DNA of 64,000 nucleotides from Glandiceps talaboti. Taxonomy: Eukaryota > Hemichordata > Enteropneusta > Spengelidae. A program made the translations under genes and the position numbers. Location of the stretch: the NCBI RefSeq assembly GCF_964340395.1, contig NC_135560.1, positions 20,315,675 to 20,379,674 of the forward strand, given 5' to 3'. The notes below the pieces were generated by a model that was not told the origin of the DNA, ran no database searches, and saw only the letters and a program-made list of their open reading frames with translations. Of the stretch, positions 26,301-40,300 are shown piece by piece. Every line of letters begins with the position of its first letter. Position 1 is the first letter of the stretch.

Positions 26301-28315
26301 AAAATATAGAACAATCTACAGAGGGGGGTTGATTGCAAAGCCTTATGATGTCATTATGTATTTGCGAAGACTAAACCTGTAGAGGGTATGCGACCTGGAT
26401 CTCCCACACAATGGTCCGGATAAGAAGAATATTGCCCTCTATTCGTTAATAATTTATGATCTCTTGGCGTGATAAAGATGGGGGACTGTTGTAAAGCCCA
26501 GGTTAGTACACTGGTTTCATTAGTTCCAAACAAATATGCCTGTTTTAATCGTCAAGACCGCTCGCCCTCGCGTAACCCATACAATGTTATTGTGGACGAA
26601 TACACAGCCAGTTACACCCTGTGGACAATGCCAGTGAATATACTTCAATAATGACGACGTGTAATATGGTAATTTTGTCTTGGTGGGGCACCTCAAAGGT
26701 GTTAAATGTCTACGATTACACTAGCACGGTTATATGCTAGTTGATTTCCTTCGCCATTGCCAGGCTTTACGGTAAATTGTTGTATGTCCGCGCTTGTGTC
26801 AAAAGAGAATGTGACGACATACCGAATGAATCACTGAATCAGCTGTGCGTGCGTTGTGTCATACCAAACCAGGTCATCTGTGGAGAGAGGATCGTCGCGT
26901 CGTAAAACCTCTCAATGTATGTCTGGCTTCGCGATGAATCAAATTTATTCAAACACTACATTGATGATAATGACTTTCATTAATGTTTTTGCTTATGGCA
27001 GGTACATTTCTTTCAAAACAAACCATATTTATATTTGCGCAATATATTGCATAATCCTGAGTTTCGGCGAAAACGGCATTTCAGTTTAGAATAACATGTT
27101 GGGACGACCCATTGCCTAATTGGATATTAAAAAAACCCCATATCATCCAGCCATCCACATGATCCAGGGCCTGAATTTTTCTAAAGAGGTGTCACTTCTA
27201 AATTTAACTTGAAACATCATCTCTGACATCTGATACTTACAGTTACAGTAATTAAAAGAGCAACAATAAATATATATCTAGATCTATCAAACAACTCTCT
27301 GTGTATGGGCAATGAGAATTTCAGTACAATACTACTTCTTGCGACCTTTGAAAATCTTATTTAGGACACTATCATTTATTTTACTATGAACTGTGTACAT
27401 GTATACAATATAAGATAGCTATTATGTATGTAGTAGGCAAAAAGAAGAAATGTTGGCCAGAACCAGAAATAATGAATAGAACCTGCTACTCTCCCTGCCT
27501 TTGAATCAAAGTTTGATCTCTAGACAGATGCACTACCAACTACTACCAAGGCTGATGTCTAAGGACTCGACCACATTACAAATCAGCAAAATATTGAAAT
27601 ATCAAAATAGATATACAATGCAAGGCCACTATAAAATGTGTGTTCTTTTTTAACAGAAAATAGAGATTATTTTGTGATCTTTCTTAAACATATGACACCC
27701 ATTTATATATCAAATTTGTTCTTTGGTGCTCACGATACATAATAATCTAATATGCTCAAAATTGACAAATTTTCTCTTAAACCTCAGTGCACTAGCTGGA
27801 ACTGGGACATATTTTTTGTTCATCAAGTAACCAAAGAAACATTCACAAAAAAATTGGTCAATTACTTATATAAAAAACATTGTATCTGTAAATTAGTGGT
27901 CAATATTATCCATAGGTGGTGTAGTGACAAGTTTAAATCTTGAGTGACAGCTTGGTTTTAAATCCGTTGCCATGTTAAAACTGCACTAGTTTGAAATTGT
28001 AGCATTTTTTGATCAGACAACCACAATATGGTTAAAATACTAATAATTCAAGATTGTCCATGTTAATCAGTGGTCAATCATATCCATAAATAGTGAAGTG
28101 ACATGCTGAAATCATGATCGCTGTTGAGGGCACTAAGTTTTGGGTGTGGACCCAAAAATCAATTTTATTTTATTTATTGTACCATATCATGTATACAGCT
28201 ACAAAAATTATGTTCACCCACCGGTAATTCAATACTGTTCAGGATGTAACACATTAATATTACGAGTAAATTATACATTATCTACTAAAATATCTTCCAA
28301 ATAAAATATTCAAGT
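23305..28315. other. no gene seen
   Basis: 5 kb of AT-rich sequence with no recognisable exon. A perfect 11-bp stem (CATGGAGGTAT / ATACCTCCATG) occurs at about 25025-25053. Confidence 0.4.
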
Positions 28316-28320
28316 TACAG

Positions 28321-28450
28321 TTAGTGTAGTCTTGCTGCTAGACGTTTGGGCTTTCTTCCGATACAATAAACGAACAATAGCGATGTTTGGTCATATGTCG
28401 TATTGTATCGAAAGAACATCCGAGGTCTAGCAGCTAGACAACAGCTAGTG
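28321..28450. repeat. 130-bp inverted-repeat element
   Basis: Arms of about 47 bp pair imperfectly: left GCTGCTAGAC...TTCCGATACAATA, right TATTGTATCGAAAGAACATC...GTCTAGCAGC, around a loop of about 35 nt. Fits a short MITE or a long hairpin transcript. Confidence 0.6.
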
Positions 28451-28669
28451 AAGCTTTAATTTAATCTGTCACAAGTATCTGGTATTATTTTCCAATAGTT
28501 TATATGCAGAAAAAGTATATTCCCGGTACTCATTAAGGGTTTAAAGTTACTATGAGTCAAAGCCCCTGTCTGTCACTATAAATAATAAAAAATTATTGCA
28601 ACCATAGAAAATCATTTAAATTTATCCAGCTCATAAACAAAGAAACATATTGGGAATGATTTATTTTGA

Positions 28670-28893
<224 letters not shown>

Positions 28894-28975
28894 GGTACAG
28901 TTGTGCTTCAATGTCACTGCCCTTTTTTCAAATTCAGATGAAAATGATAATTTTAATGCTACCATACTGGTATTT

Positions 28976-29159
28976 ACTGTAACCCTGAAAACAATAATGG
29001 ATGTGATAAATATGTATTCATGTTAATTGAAGGAGATTTTAGACAAAAATAGCAAGAAAGCCATCCATTACTGTAACCCTGAAAACAATAATGGATGTGA
29101 TATGTATTCATGTTAATTGGAGGAGATTTTAGACAAAAATAGCAAGAAGGCCATCCATT
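28976..29159 (+). repeat. tandem duplication, units of 94 and 90 bp
   Basis: The segment from ACTGTAACCCTGAAAACAAT to GCCATCCATT occurs twice in a row; the second copy lacks 4 bp (ATAA) and differs at two or three bases. Confidence 0.85.
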
Positions 29160-30402
29160 TTACTACTACCAGAGAATAGTACATTGTGTAATTGAAGTAT
29201 TTGCCTTGAATTGCCTTGAGACAGAAATAACCTGGGAACAAACATCTTTGTTTTCACAAATCATTGTTTACAAATTTTTATTCAGATCCCATAATTGGCA
29301 ACCTTCTGAAAAAGTACTAAGTGAACGTATATATTTTCACTACTAGAAAATTTTGTGACTTTACAGTCTTCAGCTAGATCTCAAAGAGCAATTTTTACTA
29401 AATTCCAGACTGGTATATTGTACTCATGTAGTGGAACTAAGGCATACTAGTCTCTATTTATTTTTTGAGTTTTTGTTTTCCAGTGAAATAAGCAAAATTT
29501 CCATGTTTACCGTGTACAACAACTGATATTACTTGTATGTGTACTGTAAAGGAATGGGAGGAATAGAAAGACATGGAATGTTGAGGTCAGACACTCTTGC
29601 ACCATGTTCTTTTATGACATGGAAAATTGATTTGTAAAATAAAAAAAAAATTATCAAAAAGTATGGAACATACAAATATTTTGGAATAAATCGCTTTCTA
29701 TAAAGTTGACTTAGTTACAGAGGACAAACACTACAGAAATGGAATGTGATAACTGGAAACTCAAAACTCAAAATAACAAATTCTGTCCTTCAGATTTTGT
29801 GTAGGAGTATGAAGAATGTACAAAAATTCTAAGTATTGACAAAAAGTAATTCTATAATAGGTTTTATGAAGGATGTTCAGATACTTTTCTTGTTTTTACA
29901 ATGTAGTTTTAACATTTTTTGAAAATCACATTAGTTACCATGCCAATTGTTCCGTAAACAATGTTTGTTTGAAATGATGATAAGCATTTTTGAAACTGCC
30001 CACCTTGATTGATGCAGGCTACTCTCAGCCCTGAGAAACACAACAATACTTTTTACACTGTAAAGCCCAGCAATCCTGTATTGCCTTTGCTATAAACAGA
30101 TAGCATTTCTGTACCAACTGAAGTGATGCAATGACAATAAATGAGATTTGTAAATTCACTCTAGTCTGATAGTATAAATAGTGAACCTGTTAATTAAGCT
30201 TTCGCTTGATAGGGAGAGTTAGTGTACTATGATACATTTAAAAAATAAAGTGATAAACTTTGTGGGCAACTTGATCATTCCACACCTCATGAAATAGGGA
30301 ATATTTTGTAATAGAAAATCAGTATTATACTATCATACAAGTGTTATCGTTACTATTCTTTGCTTGATTCCTGGAGTGTCAGCCTTGCAACATTTTTCTT
30401 AT

Positions 30403-30438
30403 GTCCCCCCCCACCCCCCCACCCCCCCACCCCCCCAC
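30403..30438 (+). repeat. (CCCCCCA)n C-rich tract
   Basis: Four to five runs of six or more C; the complementary strand could form a G-quadruplex. Confidence 0.85.
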
Positions 30439-30641
30439 CTAAAACTAAAATTTTTGTTTCACTAGTCTTAAGTTTTAGTTTCAAATTCATACTTTTCAAA
30501 TTCATACATAACAATTAACACTGAACCCACGAGGGATGGCCCTCACTGGACTTCTTGGGAGACAAGTGTTTAAATGCTTAAAGAACTATCCAGTATAAAT
30601 AAAGATTATTATTATACTTTGATAAATATTTCAGGAGTCTT

Positions 30642-30650
30642 GGTGTGTGT

Positions 30651-30708
<58 letters not shown>

Positions 30709-30720
30709 AATAGTACTATA

Positions 30721-30804
<84 letters not shown>

Positions 30805-30960
30805 AATAGTACTATAAAGTCAAAAACCATGGGCAGATATTGGAGTGAAATGTGTATGAAAATTTAGTTAATTTGGATGCCTTGTTGGTGGATTGTTGGT
30901 AAAGTGATATAAGAAAAGAATTAGAAATTCAGTGAAAGTAGTTTTTGGTCTAACACTAGA
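30642..30960 (+). repeat. (GT)n arrays plus fragment of the 8.29-kb dispersed repeat
   Basis: Two GT runs (30642-30706 and 30721-30802), each followed by TACAATAGTACTATAAWGT. Then come GTCAAAAACC and a stretch resembling the 8.38-8.58 kb block (gcagatattggagtgaaat...). Matches the head of the composite repeat at 8.29 kb. Confidence 0.6.
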
Positions 30961-31873
30961 TGGATTATGGATGGAGAACATGAAAAGATTAGGTGATAAG
31001 GCTAAGCTGTTGACCCCCACATGGAAATCTGAATCAGTTCAAAATTGATTTGCCTGGACCATGAGGTCATTTTTTGCTTGCAAACTATCATCCATATCTT
31101 ATTTATGTTACTGAGTACTTTGCAATTCATCATCATTTGTTTGCTTGATAGCTCAATACTTGTTCTGCAGTTCTATCGCCCAAAATGAATATAGCTCAGT
31201 CATCATTATCACAATTATTGTAGATGAAGGGCTTTTTCACTTTGACTTTGCCTTTGTCTTCATCTATTACATTGCTGTTCAGATTCTAGCTGGCATCTTT
31301 GAGTGAGAACTAAGCTGCTGAGCTCAGATAGCTCTTGTTTGACAAATGTTGTCAACAAAGAAGTTAAGAAGTTAGTCATATAATCAATGTTGAATGAATT
31401 AATACTCATCATAGCAGTGTCCATCACTTTGCGACAAAATTACATCAAAAGTAAACCAATAAAAAAATTGTTGTATGGGGATAGGATGGAAAAGTGACTC
31501 GATTCAAATCCATGTATTTTCTTTTGGGGTCAGAAAATGGCTTTTAGTAGATTTAACTGTCATAATTAATTCAGTTTGAATCAGTTTCGAACCAATTCAG
31601 ATAGGGACAGGCTAGCTATTTCAGGTTCTGGCAAAAGATTGCACAATATGCAAATTTTCTTTTACTTGAATGCGCTGGCTAAAGTTTCCTGTCAGGCAGT
31701 GCATGCACATAGACACACTATAGAAACAAAATACCTATTTTTTTTGTTCTTAGGAGTCCTGGCATTCAGATTATTACAACTTTGATTTACATTTTATTTA
31801 ATTTCCAACACCTTTTGGCAGATTATTACAACTTTGATTTATATTTCATTAGCATATTTCCCCCCTCTTTTAG

Positions 31874-32038
31874 GCACAATGCTGTTGTTGTTCCCGTGCT
31901 TGTTCATGCTGCTGTGCCAGTTGTACACCAATTCGAGAATCCACAAGCACTCGTATAATGTACACACTGTATTTATCTGTTGGTATGGCAGTAGCTTGTG
32001 CAATGTTATCAACAACTGTTGAGAGAAAATTTATGGAA
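31874..32038 (+). CDS. SERINC5-like: SERINC exon: Cys-rich N-terminus and TM1
   Basis: Acceptor CTCTTTTAG, donor GAA|GTAAGT, phase 0 to 0, 55 codons. Encodes eleven cysteines in the first 18 residues, then [20 protein letters not shown]. Confidence 0.93.
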
Positions 32039-35000
32039 GTAAGTGCATGTTGGTGAAATTATCTGAATAACAGTAAGTTGCCTAACATTGCAACTGCCAC
32101 AATATGGAAGCTGTTGCTGTTGTCGTCTTTATTCCATGTTTTAATTTCATGCGTGGGAGTGTCATTTGGACAAACTAGTCGATATAGTAGGGGTTCAACT
32201 GCGGCTTCTATGAACAGTTCTGTAGATTCAGTTATGCATTAATTGCTGTTTATGGACTGCGTTTTTTGAAGGACATGTGATGGTGTGAGAATAAGAGATA
32301 TTGATTGTGCCAAAAAATTAAGTTACAATGATCAAATTAAGAGTCTAGTGAAATCAAATGGCACAGAAGAAACAGTTCATTTTTATAAGTAACTTTAATA
32401 CAATGCATATAATTCCCAGTTTTACAGAATATTTCCAGTGCACTGAAGTGCATATAATAGACCTGTTGCCGGTTCCAAGATGCATTGTGCATCTCTCCAT
32501 ACAATGCCATGTATTGTGTACGCACTGAGGGGTTTGCACGTGCTACTCAGGGGGATGTTTGTCACATGATGATACCCTGGGTTTACCAATAAAATCCCAC
32601 TGTCATTGATGGCGCTCAGTCTTTGTCCTATAAAATCACCCATAATTAAAGAGGTCAACATGTCTTACCATCATTTCCTAATGAAAATGTTATTTCAAAT
32701 GCAATAAAGACAAAACAAGACTAAATCTAACAACATAAGCGACGCCCTCTCGTGCAATGCATCTTGGAACCAGAAAATCAACTGTTGTCACTTGGTATAG
32801 GAACATGTGTCCTTTGTGTTCAAACAATTGATTTATATCCATTGTAAGATTGTATTGCCATTTATTTTGATAAGTAAATAGTAATTACAATTATTGAGAT
32901 TGGTGCTAATTATGCAACTAAAATAATTGCAGACATTTAATGATAAATCTAGAAAATTCTGTACATATTCTTGATAATTATCATTGCTATTATAAAATAA
33001 AATCGTTATCAAATTATTATTTAGACAGAGAATATCTCCCAACTTTGTGAAGGCATTGACGCTGGTGAAAACTGTATGGATATATTTGGATACATGGCAG
33101 TCTACAGAATCTGCTTCTCCATGGGAGTGTTTTATCTTGTTTTGATGATTTTTACTCTTGGTGTTTCAACAAGCAAATCCTTTCGAGCCGGACTTCACAA
33201 TGGGTAGGTAACAATAGTAGTAGATTAGATGAAAAGTTGGTGTGATCTTTACTTTTGTTTAAGATGTGGTGATCAGACCCTAAAAGACAAATTCAGTACA
33301 TTTTGAAAGTGCTTGGCTGATAAGGCTAGTACTCAAGTTGTAGATATTAAATATGGGAGCCACAATTGCACCATATCCATCACATCTATAGATCACAATT
33401 ACATTATCTTCAATATATCCAACAAGATGTATCTAATTTGAAATAATGCAATTGTATCATAAATATGCAAGCCACAAGAATTTATCTGTGGAAAACATAT
33501 GTTTTGATTTCATGAAATTCAAACCTATCATACATCATTATCATGTGCCGTCTTTCTCAGGAAGGTTGGCTATCACAATCCTCCACTTCCATCTGTTCTG
33601 TGCTGGTTTCACCAGGTCTTCATGTTTTGTCATTTCAGTCCATTTTGTTGTCAATGCTGTTCTTGGTCTTCCCCTATATCTTTCCCTTCAATTAGACTTT
33701 CTAGTAGTGGTTCATTGTCTTGTCTGATCATATGGCCAAAATAGGCTACTTTCCTCTTCTTGATGGTTGATACAATATATCGTACCATATTCACTAAACT
33801 AGGAACTTCATTTGTTATCTTGTCTTTCCAGGATAATTGTTATCGTCTGCTGTATGCCCACATCTCAAATGCTTCCTGTTTGCTTAGCAATGTTTATGCC
33901 AATTTTATTAAGGTCCGATGTTTCACATCCAATGTGAACAATATATAGCACTGTATGATTCTCTTCCTTGTTTTGACACTTAGGCTATATTTGATGTCAA
34001 ATTTGTTTTCATCCAAAGTGTAGACATACCACATCTGTGGTTAAAGGTACCTCAACACATCAATTCTCTCCACCATTTTCAGCTTCACATTTTCCATCAC
34101 ATGTTATGATCTGGCCCAATCTACCTGTTGTATGTCTGTTAATTCCATCTATATTTATCTATTGATTCTGATTTATTATCATGTTTATTTATCATCATAA
34201 GCTTACTCCATTTTCTCAGCATTCATTTTCATTCCATACCTCTTTCCTGTGTTCTGTACATCATTCAGTATATCTTGTAAGTCTTATTCTGTTTCAGCAA
34301 TCAGTGCAGTGTCATCTGCATATCACAAATTGTTTACCACCATGCCACAAGTCATATATTTACCATTGTTATTCATTTCCTGCATATCACAGACACTTTT
34401 TAGTATTTTATTTGTTGCCACTAATTTCTTTTAAATCACTTTGAATCCGTGTCCAAACTATGCAGCTTTGCCACATATCCATGGGTGCAATCTTTATTTT
34501 GATCATTATTGAATTGCACTGAATTCAATCGTATTGAAATTTATTTCCCACAAGAAAGAAAAGAAATACAAATAGCTAGTAAACAAGTAATAAACATAAA
34601 TGTGACATTATTGTGATAGCTAAGGGAATATTGTGTTTCTTTCACAGGTTTTGGCTTTTTAAATTTCTCATCCTTCTTGGTCTCTGTGTTGGATCATTTT
34701 ACATCCCACAAGAAGATAAATGGGCAGTTATTGCCATGTATATTGGGTTTGTTGCTGGGTTCTTATTTATACTTATACAGTTGATACTTTTAGTGGAGTT
34801 TGCATACTCCTGGAACAAAGATTGGTGAGTATATATAGTGTAGATTTTATAAGAACTTTTTTTGTATCAAAAGATGAATTTTATTAAAAATTGGATGATT
34901 TTACAGAAATCGATGATTGGTATTATATAATTGCATAATTCATTAAGTGTCAAGCAAATTAATGCAAAGCTTAAGATAACTGGAAGTCATTGGTGAAGTG

Positions 35001-37219
35001 TATAGTTGCATTTAAGGATTTGTTTTTTGAGCAGCACCAGAGGATAACGCTCTTGTGGAAATATGGCTAATACTGTACTTGAAAAACACATTGCAGTGAA
35101 CAAAGACACATATATAGTCAATTAATATATTTTTGTGATCTCCATGTTTTAAGGTCTACCAAGGCAGACAGCAACAAGTGTTGGTATTTAGGTATGTAGT
35201 AAAATTTTTGACATACTTCACCACATAAAACCCTCATTAATACATAATATATGCACATCTTTGCTTGCATCACCGTGCATAATATTGCACTGCAGTTCAA
35301 TATTCAAGACATTGTATTCTGTATGCAAATGAGCAAATGTTTTGTATACAGGAAATCACAATGAAATTTGCTGATTCTTATGTGTAAAATATCACATTTA
35401 AACCCTGACAATCAATCACTGTGACTTGGTTTGAAAGAGAGCACAGTGTATATCTGAAAGCAAGAAATGGCAATGCAGTTGTCTGTTATGAACATTATGA
35501 ATTCATTACAACAAAGGGAGGTGTGGTACTCATAGGAAATACAACTTGGTACTAACACACTCTGTGTATTTTCATTTATTAGCAACCCTAACTGTGAGAT
35601 GTTGTGTTGTGAAAGGGGTTGACCAATGTGTGAGACCACCCTGTCATGACATACCTTTATACAACAGAAACCCATGATGCATGAGTGCCAAAAATGCTAC
35701 ATCAAAAATTGATATCATACTCATGCACTTATTCTTTATTATGATCTTATTTGAGCATTTATTTTGAATTATTCCATCACTGCAAGATACCATTATGTAA
35801 ATTAGTCAGTAATTATGGAAGGAACATCTATATCTGTTTCTCTTCTCTCTATCTTACAGCACTTGTTATCGTCACACTGGGTATTTTTGCAATTGCCGTA
35901 GCTGGTTTTGTCTTCCTTGTTATTTACTTTACAAGAAATATTGAGGGGTGCTATTTGACTAAAGTTTTCATATCTGTGAATGGTATACTTTGTGTTGTTA
36001 TGTCGTTTTTAACAATCTTTCCACCAATACAGAAAGGTTAGTAATAATACATATGTAGAATGTCAGTTCCTGTAATATCACTAACACCACGGTTACCCCT
36101 GACAAACAACCAATGTGACCTGGTTTAAATGTGAATTTGAGTGTATACTGTGAGTGCAGTAAAATGGTATATGGAAGTGAATAATTTGTTTTTTTCATTT
36201 ATAAAAGTATGCCCATCGACAGACCATGTTCATAGCAACAGCAAAAAACCAACAGCCAATTATTACATGTAAGATAACAGAAATGAGGTGCAGTCAAACA
36301 TTTAGGTGTAAACAAATGTGCAGAGCAACCATAGACACATCCATAGCAGTAACCAAGCAACAATGTTTTGTGCAAAGATAATAACAGTGATGGGTATGAA
36401 TCAACTTACCAAGACAAAATGATGTTCTACCAATCAAAACTTCTGAAAATATCAAACTTTCAATACCTATATTGTGCTTGAAATCCATTGGCACTAATTT
36501 TGATAAATGGTGGTGTTTGGTTAGGCAAACCTTTGCTAATAACTGCCTTGTGTAAGTTATACAAAGTCCTGAAAACTGAGAGATTGACTTTACTTGTTTT
36601 GCTGTTTGATGAGCATTTTTGTGTGGGGCCAAGGTACTGTTGGTGCCCAGGTCAAATCTTGACATGACCTAGTCACTTCATTCAATCTTTGCATGGAGGA
36701 GATATGCTTTTGGGTCATTTGAATGTCATAATAACAAAACTAGAAATATATCTATCTATGTTAAGCAAATCAACGTAATGATATAACACACTGCCATCTT
36801 CATCATTGAAATAAACTTCATAATTATAAGTTATAATAATAATATCATAGCTTGAATTGATATTATATTTGTGGCTAATGCTTATTTTATCAGTCAGATT
36901 TCTTAACTTGTATTTCCACCATCAGTTATCTAACAGAAATGATCTGTGTATGTATGTATGTATGTATGTATGTATGTATGTATGTATGTATGTATGTATG
37001 TATGTATGTATGTATGTATGTATGTATGTATGTATGTATGTATGTATGTATGTATGTATGTATGTATGTATGTATGTATGTGTGTGTGTATGTGTGTGTG
37101 TGTGTGTCTGTCTGTCTGTCTGTCTGTCTGTATGTCTCTGTGTGTGTATGTATGTATGTATGTATGTATGTATGTATGTATGTATGTATGTATGTATGTA
37201 TGTATGTGTGTGTGTCTGT

Positions 37220-37305
<86 letters not shown>

Positions 37306-40300
37306 GGTTGATGGATGAAAAATAGATATCACATATATGATAATTGTACCTAATTTACTTTGCAGCTCAACCCAAAGCCAATTTACTACAGGTAGCCATA
37401 GTTTCAGTATATGTTATGTATCTTACTTTTGCTGCAGCATCTAGCATGCCTGACTTAGTTGGTAAGTAATCCAGTGCATTTCATAATATTTTCCATTAGC
37501 TATTTTTGTTAAAGGGCGATTATAAAGCAGGGAAAATGTTCCTCAGTACTTTTACCAGGGTTCCCAAACAAAATCATTGTAGATTGTATGGGAAACTACA
37601 TGTATGTGCAAGTTTTACCCATTTCCTCCTTCTGTTACTGGGGTTTTCCCAACCTTCACGAAAAACACTGCATAAGGATGCAGAGAAGAATCAAAGAAGG
37701 ACAAAGGAGAGAGAAATAGGGAGGAATGCAGTGAGCAAAGTTGTAGATAATCCTGCTGTGTCTGTTAGTTTGGCACCATATATAGTATATGCCAGTGAGA
37801 CTAATACATATTTTCATGGTGTAATACAACAAAGTTGTAGGCTGGGATGAGTTGTGTAGTCTGAAAAACAAATCGACTAACTTCAAAATTCTTACTGACA
37901 ATATTTGATATACAAACTCTGTTGAACCACAGTTAATTTTTTAAAGTCTTGCTTTCACTGTGGGATGCATGGATACTGCATCAGAAGGCTTATGCAAATT
38001 TAGGAATTGTTCACAAATTTATCCCTTAGTGGTTCACCAGACAGTGATCAAAATATAAGAACTTGGCATGGTAACATTTTGCCAAGATAGTTTTGCGTAC
38101 ATTGAAACAATGGGTGATGAAAAAATAGAAACTGCTGTTGGGCTTTCTTAACAATATTATCCACATTTTTCTCAAACTTTAAATTCTTCAAAATAAGTGG
38201 ATTAAGAAATGAAATGTGTGAATGTTTCAACATTTCACATTGCTTTGCTGTGAATTGATGGAGAATACAATCATTCTAAATCTACTGTAGTGAGTTCCTT
38301 GATCTTGTGTTCATTCAGTGTTCTTTTTCCTAATCAGAGCGTGAACCTGTCGGCTTCAACCAAACCTCAAATCAAACCATCTATCAAGAACGAGTCACTT
38401 CATGTGTACCTTCAACAACAGCCTTTACAGTCAAGTACAGAGAGTTGATAACAGCAGTTGTTGCGGCAATGTTTTTATTTGTCAGTGTTATTTATGCAAG
38501 GTAAGTTAAAGTTTGTATCGTGTTTCTAAATTTCTATTAGTTACAGCTCAATTTATTTGCCCAGTTGTCTGAGACACACTGATAATTGCACAAGCCAGAA
38601 ATAATGACAATTGTGAATGTTGAATAAATTCTTTATCAGAGACTCTAAATTAAAAAAATATTTAAAAATGTAGCATTTGAGAAACACAACAATTGGATTT
38701 ACAACATAGTTCAGACAAATCTAGTTTGATTGTAAGAAGAAACTGTATATAATAATTCACTGCATATTTGCTTCCTCAGAATATCTGCATTTATACACAT
38801 TAGTTTAAATTCACTTTAGATTCTCGTTGTTTGCCAAAAAAATTTTTGTTATGATATTTTGAGACCCTTTAAGTGCTTGTTGTTTGCCAAAATTTCTTTT
38901 GGTATGATGTTTTGAGGCACAAACAATATACTTTATGATACTATGAATGCTCTTGTGTTCCATTACGATACTGAGAATAATTATAATTTAGATACCTTTT
39001 GGAACAAACATGATGCTGTACATGTGAAAGGTGTACCGCAGTTTCGGCCATATCTCATGGCTGTGATTCACCACATGTACAGCATCATGTTTGTTCCAAA
39101 AGGTATCTTAATTTTGATTATTCTCAATATACTTTATGGTTGCTAATTGAATTATACATAATTTTAAATTTGAAAAAAAAAATTATGGTAACCTAGCAAA
39201 CCTTATTTTCGTTCATAATAGAATTATAATTATCAGTAATTAAGCCACCCTAGCAATTCTTATTTTCATTAATAATAGATTTACGATAATTATTCTTTAC
39301 GACGACCTTGAAATTCTTATCTTCATTTATAATAGATTTATGATTACCCACCCAGGAAGATCTTGTTTTTGGAAAATAATTAGATTGTGATTATATGAAT
39401 TCATTGATATCCCACCTAAGGATATGTATTTTGGATAACACTAGGAGACCTAGTCTGTTCAGTATTCCTTCCTGCTCACGTTGTCTTTTGAGTGATACAT
39501 TGCTTAAAATAAAACCTACCTCTGATTCTTTGTTGTCTACATGTATCTCTATCCAGCGTTCGTTCTGCTGAATCTCTTCATAAAGCTCAGCATCAGAAAA
39601 GATGTGTAACTCAACCAGATGTAAGATTCCACAATCCATTTAATTTGTTTCAGTGTCTTTGATGTTCAGTAATGTTTGTGTTTATTAGCATGAATGGCTT
39701 GTTGCTAGCTTTTGCAGTACATTAAAACTCAGATATCGCTATTAACCTAGCATATTGCATGACTTTTTATCAACATGCTTAGATCTCCTAATACAGTATG
39801 GTGATTCTTTAGATATATGTTGCAAACATTGCTGTATGTATGTATGTATGTATGTATGTATGTATGTATGTATGTATGTATGTATGTATGTACGTACGTA
39901 CGTACGTACGTACGTACGTACGTATGTAAAGAGAAGGATATTTGTCATTAATATACAGAACTATAGCTTTACAATCAGTGCCTTCAAGTTCAACCCCTTC
40001 TTGCAAGGGATTACATTTCTAGATATTTTTTATGTGAAAAATCATCAGCAAACTTCTTGTATTCTTGGACTAGTTGTCCTTGAAAAAAGACCATCCCTTG
40101 ACAGGCTGGTTTCCTTGATGTTAGACCAGTCATTTCTTGCACCTAGTTAGTCCCTGCTGGACAAAGTCCGGCCGGGGACTTATGGATTGGGTTCCGCCTG
40201 TCTGTGCATCCGAAGCCGTTTCTTGGAGATGCCTGGACCGATTTTTTTCAAACTTGGTACAGGGGCATCCTCTCAACTAACCAAGTTAATGCATACAATG

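Larger units (their letters stand above)
29165..31870. other. no exon identified upstream of SERINC
   Basis: The missing first coding exon of SERINC probably lies upstream in or before this stretch, but I could not pick one out. Contains a C-rich run (30403-30438), GT runs, and a 27-bp direct duplication (GATTATTACAACTTTGATTT) at about 31768 and 31822. Confidence 0.35.

Noticed and set aside
31501-31620. tRNA-like GATTCAAATCC
   Set aside because: No acceptor stem, anticodon arm or D arm around it.
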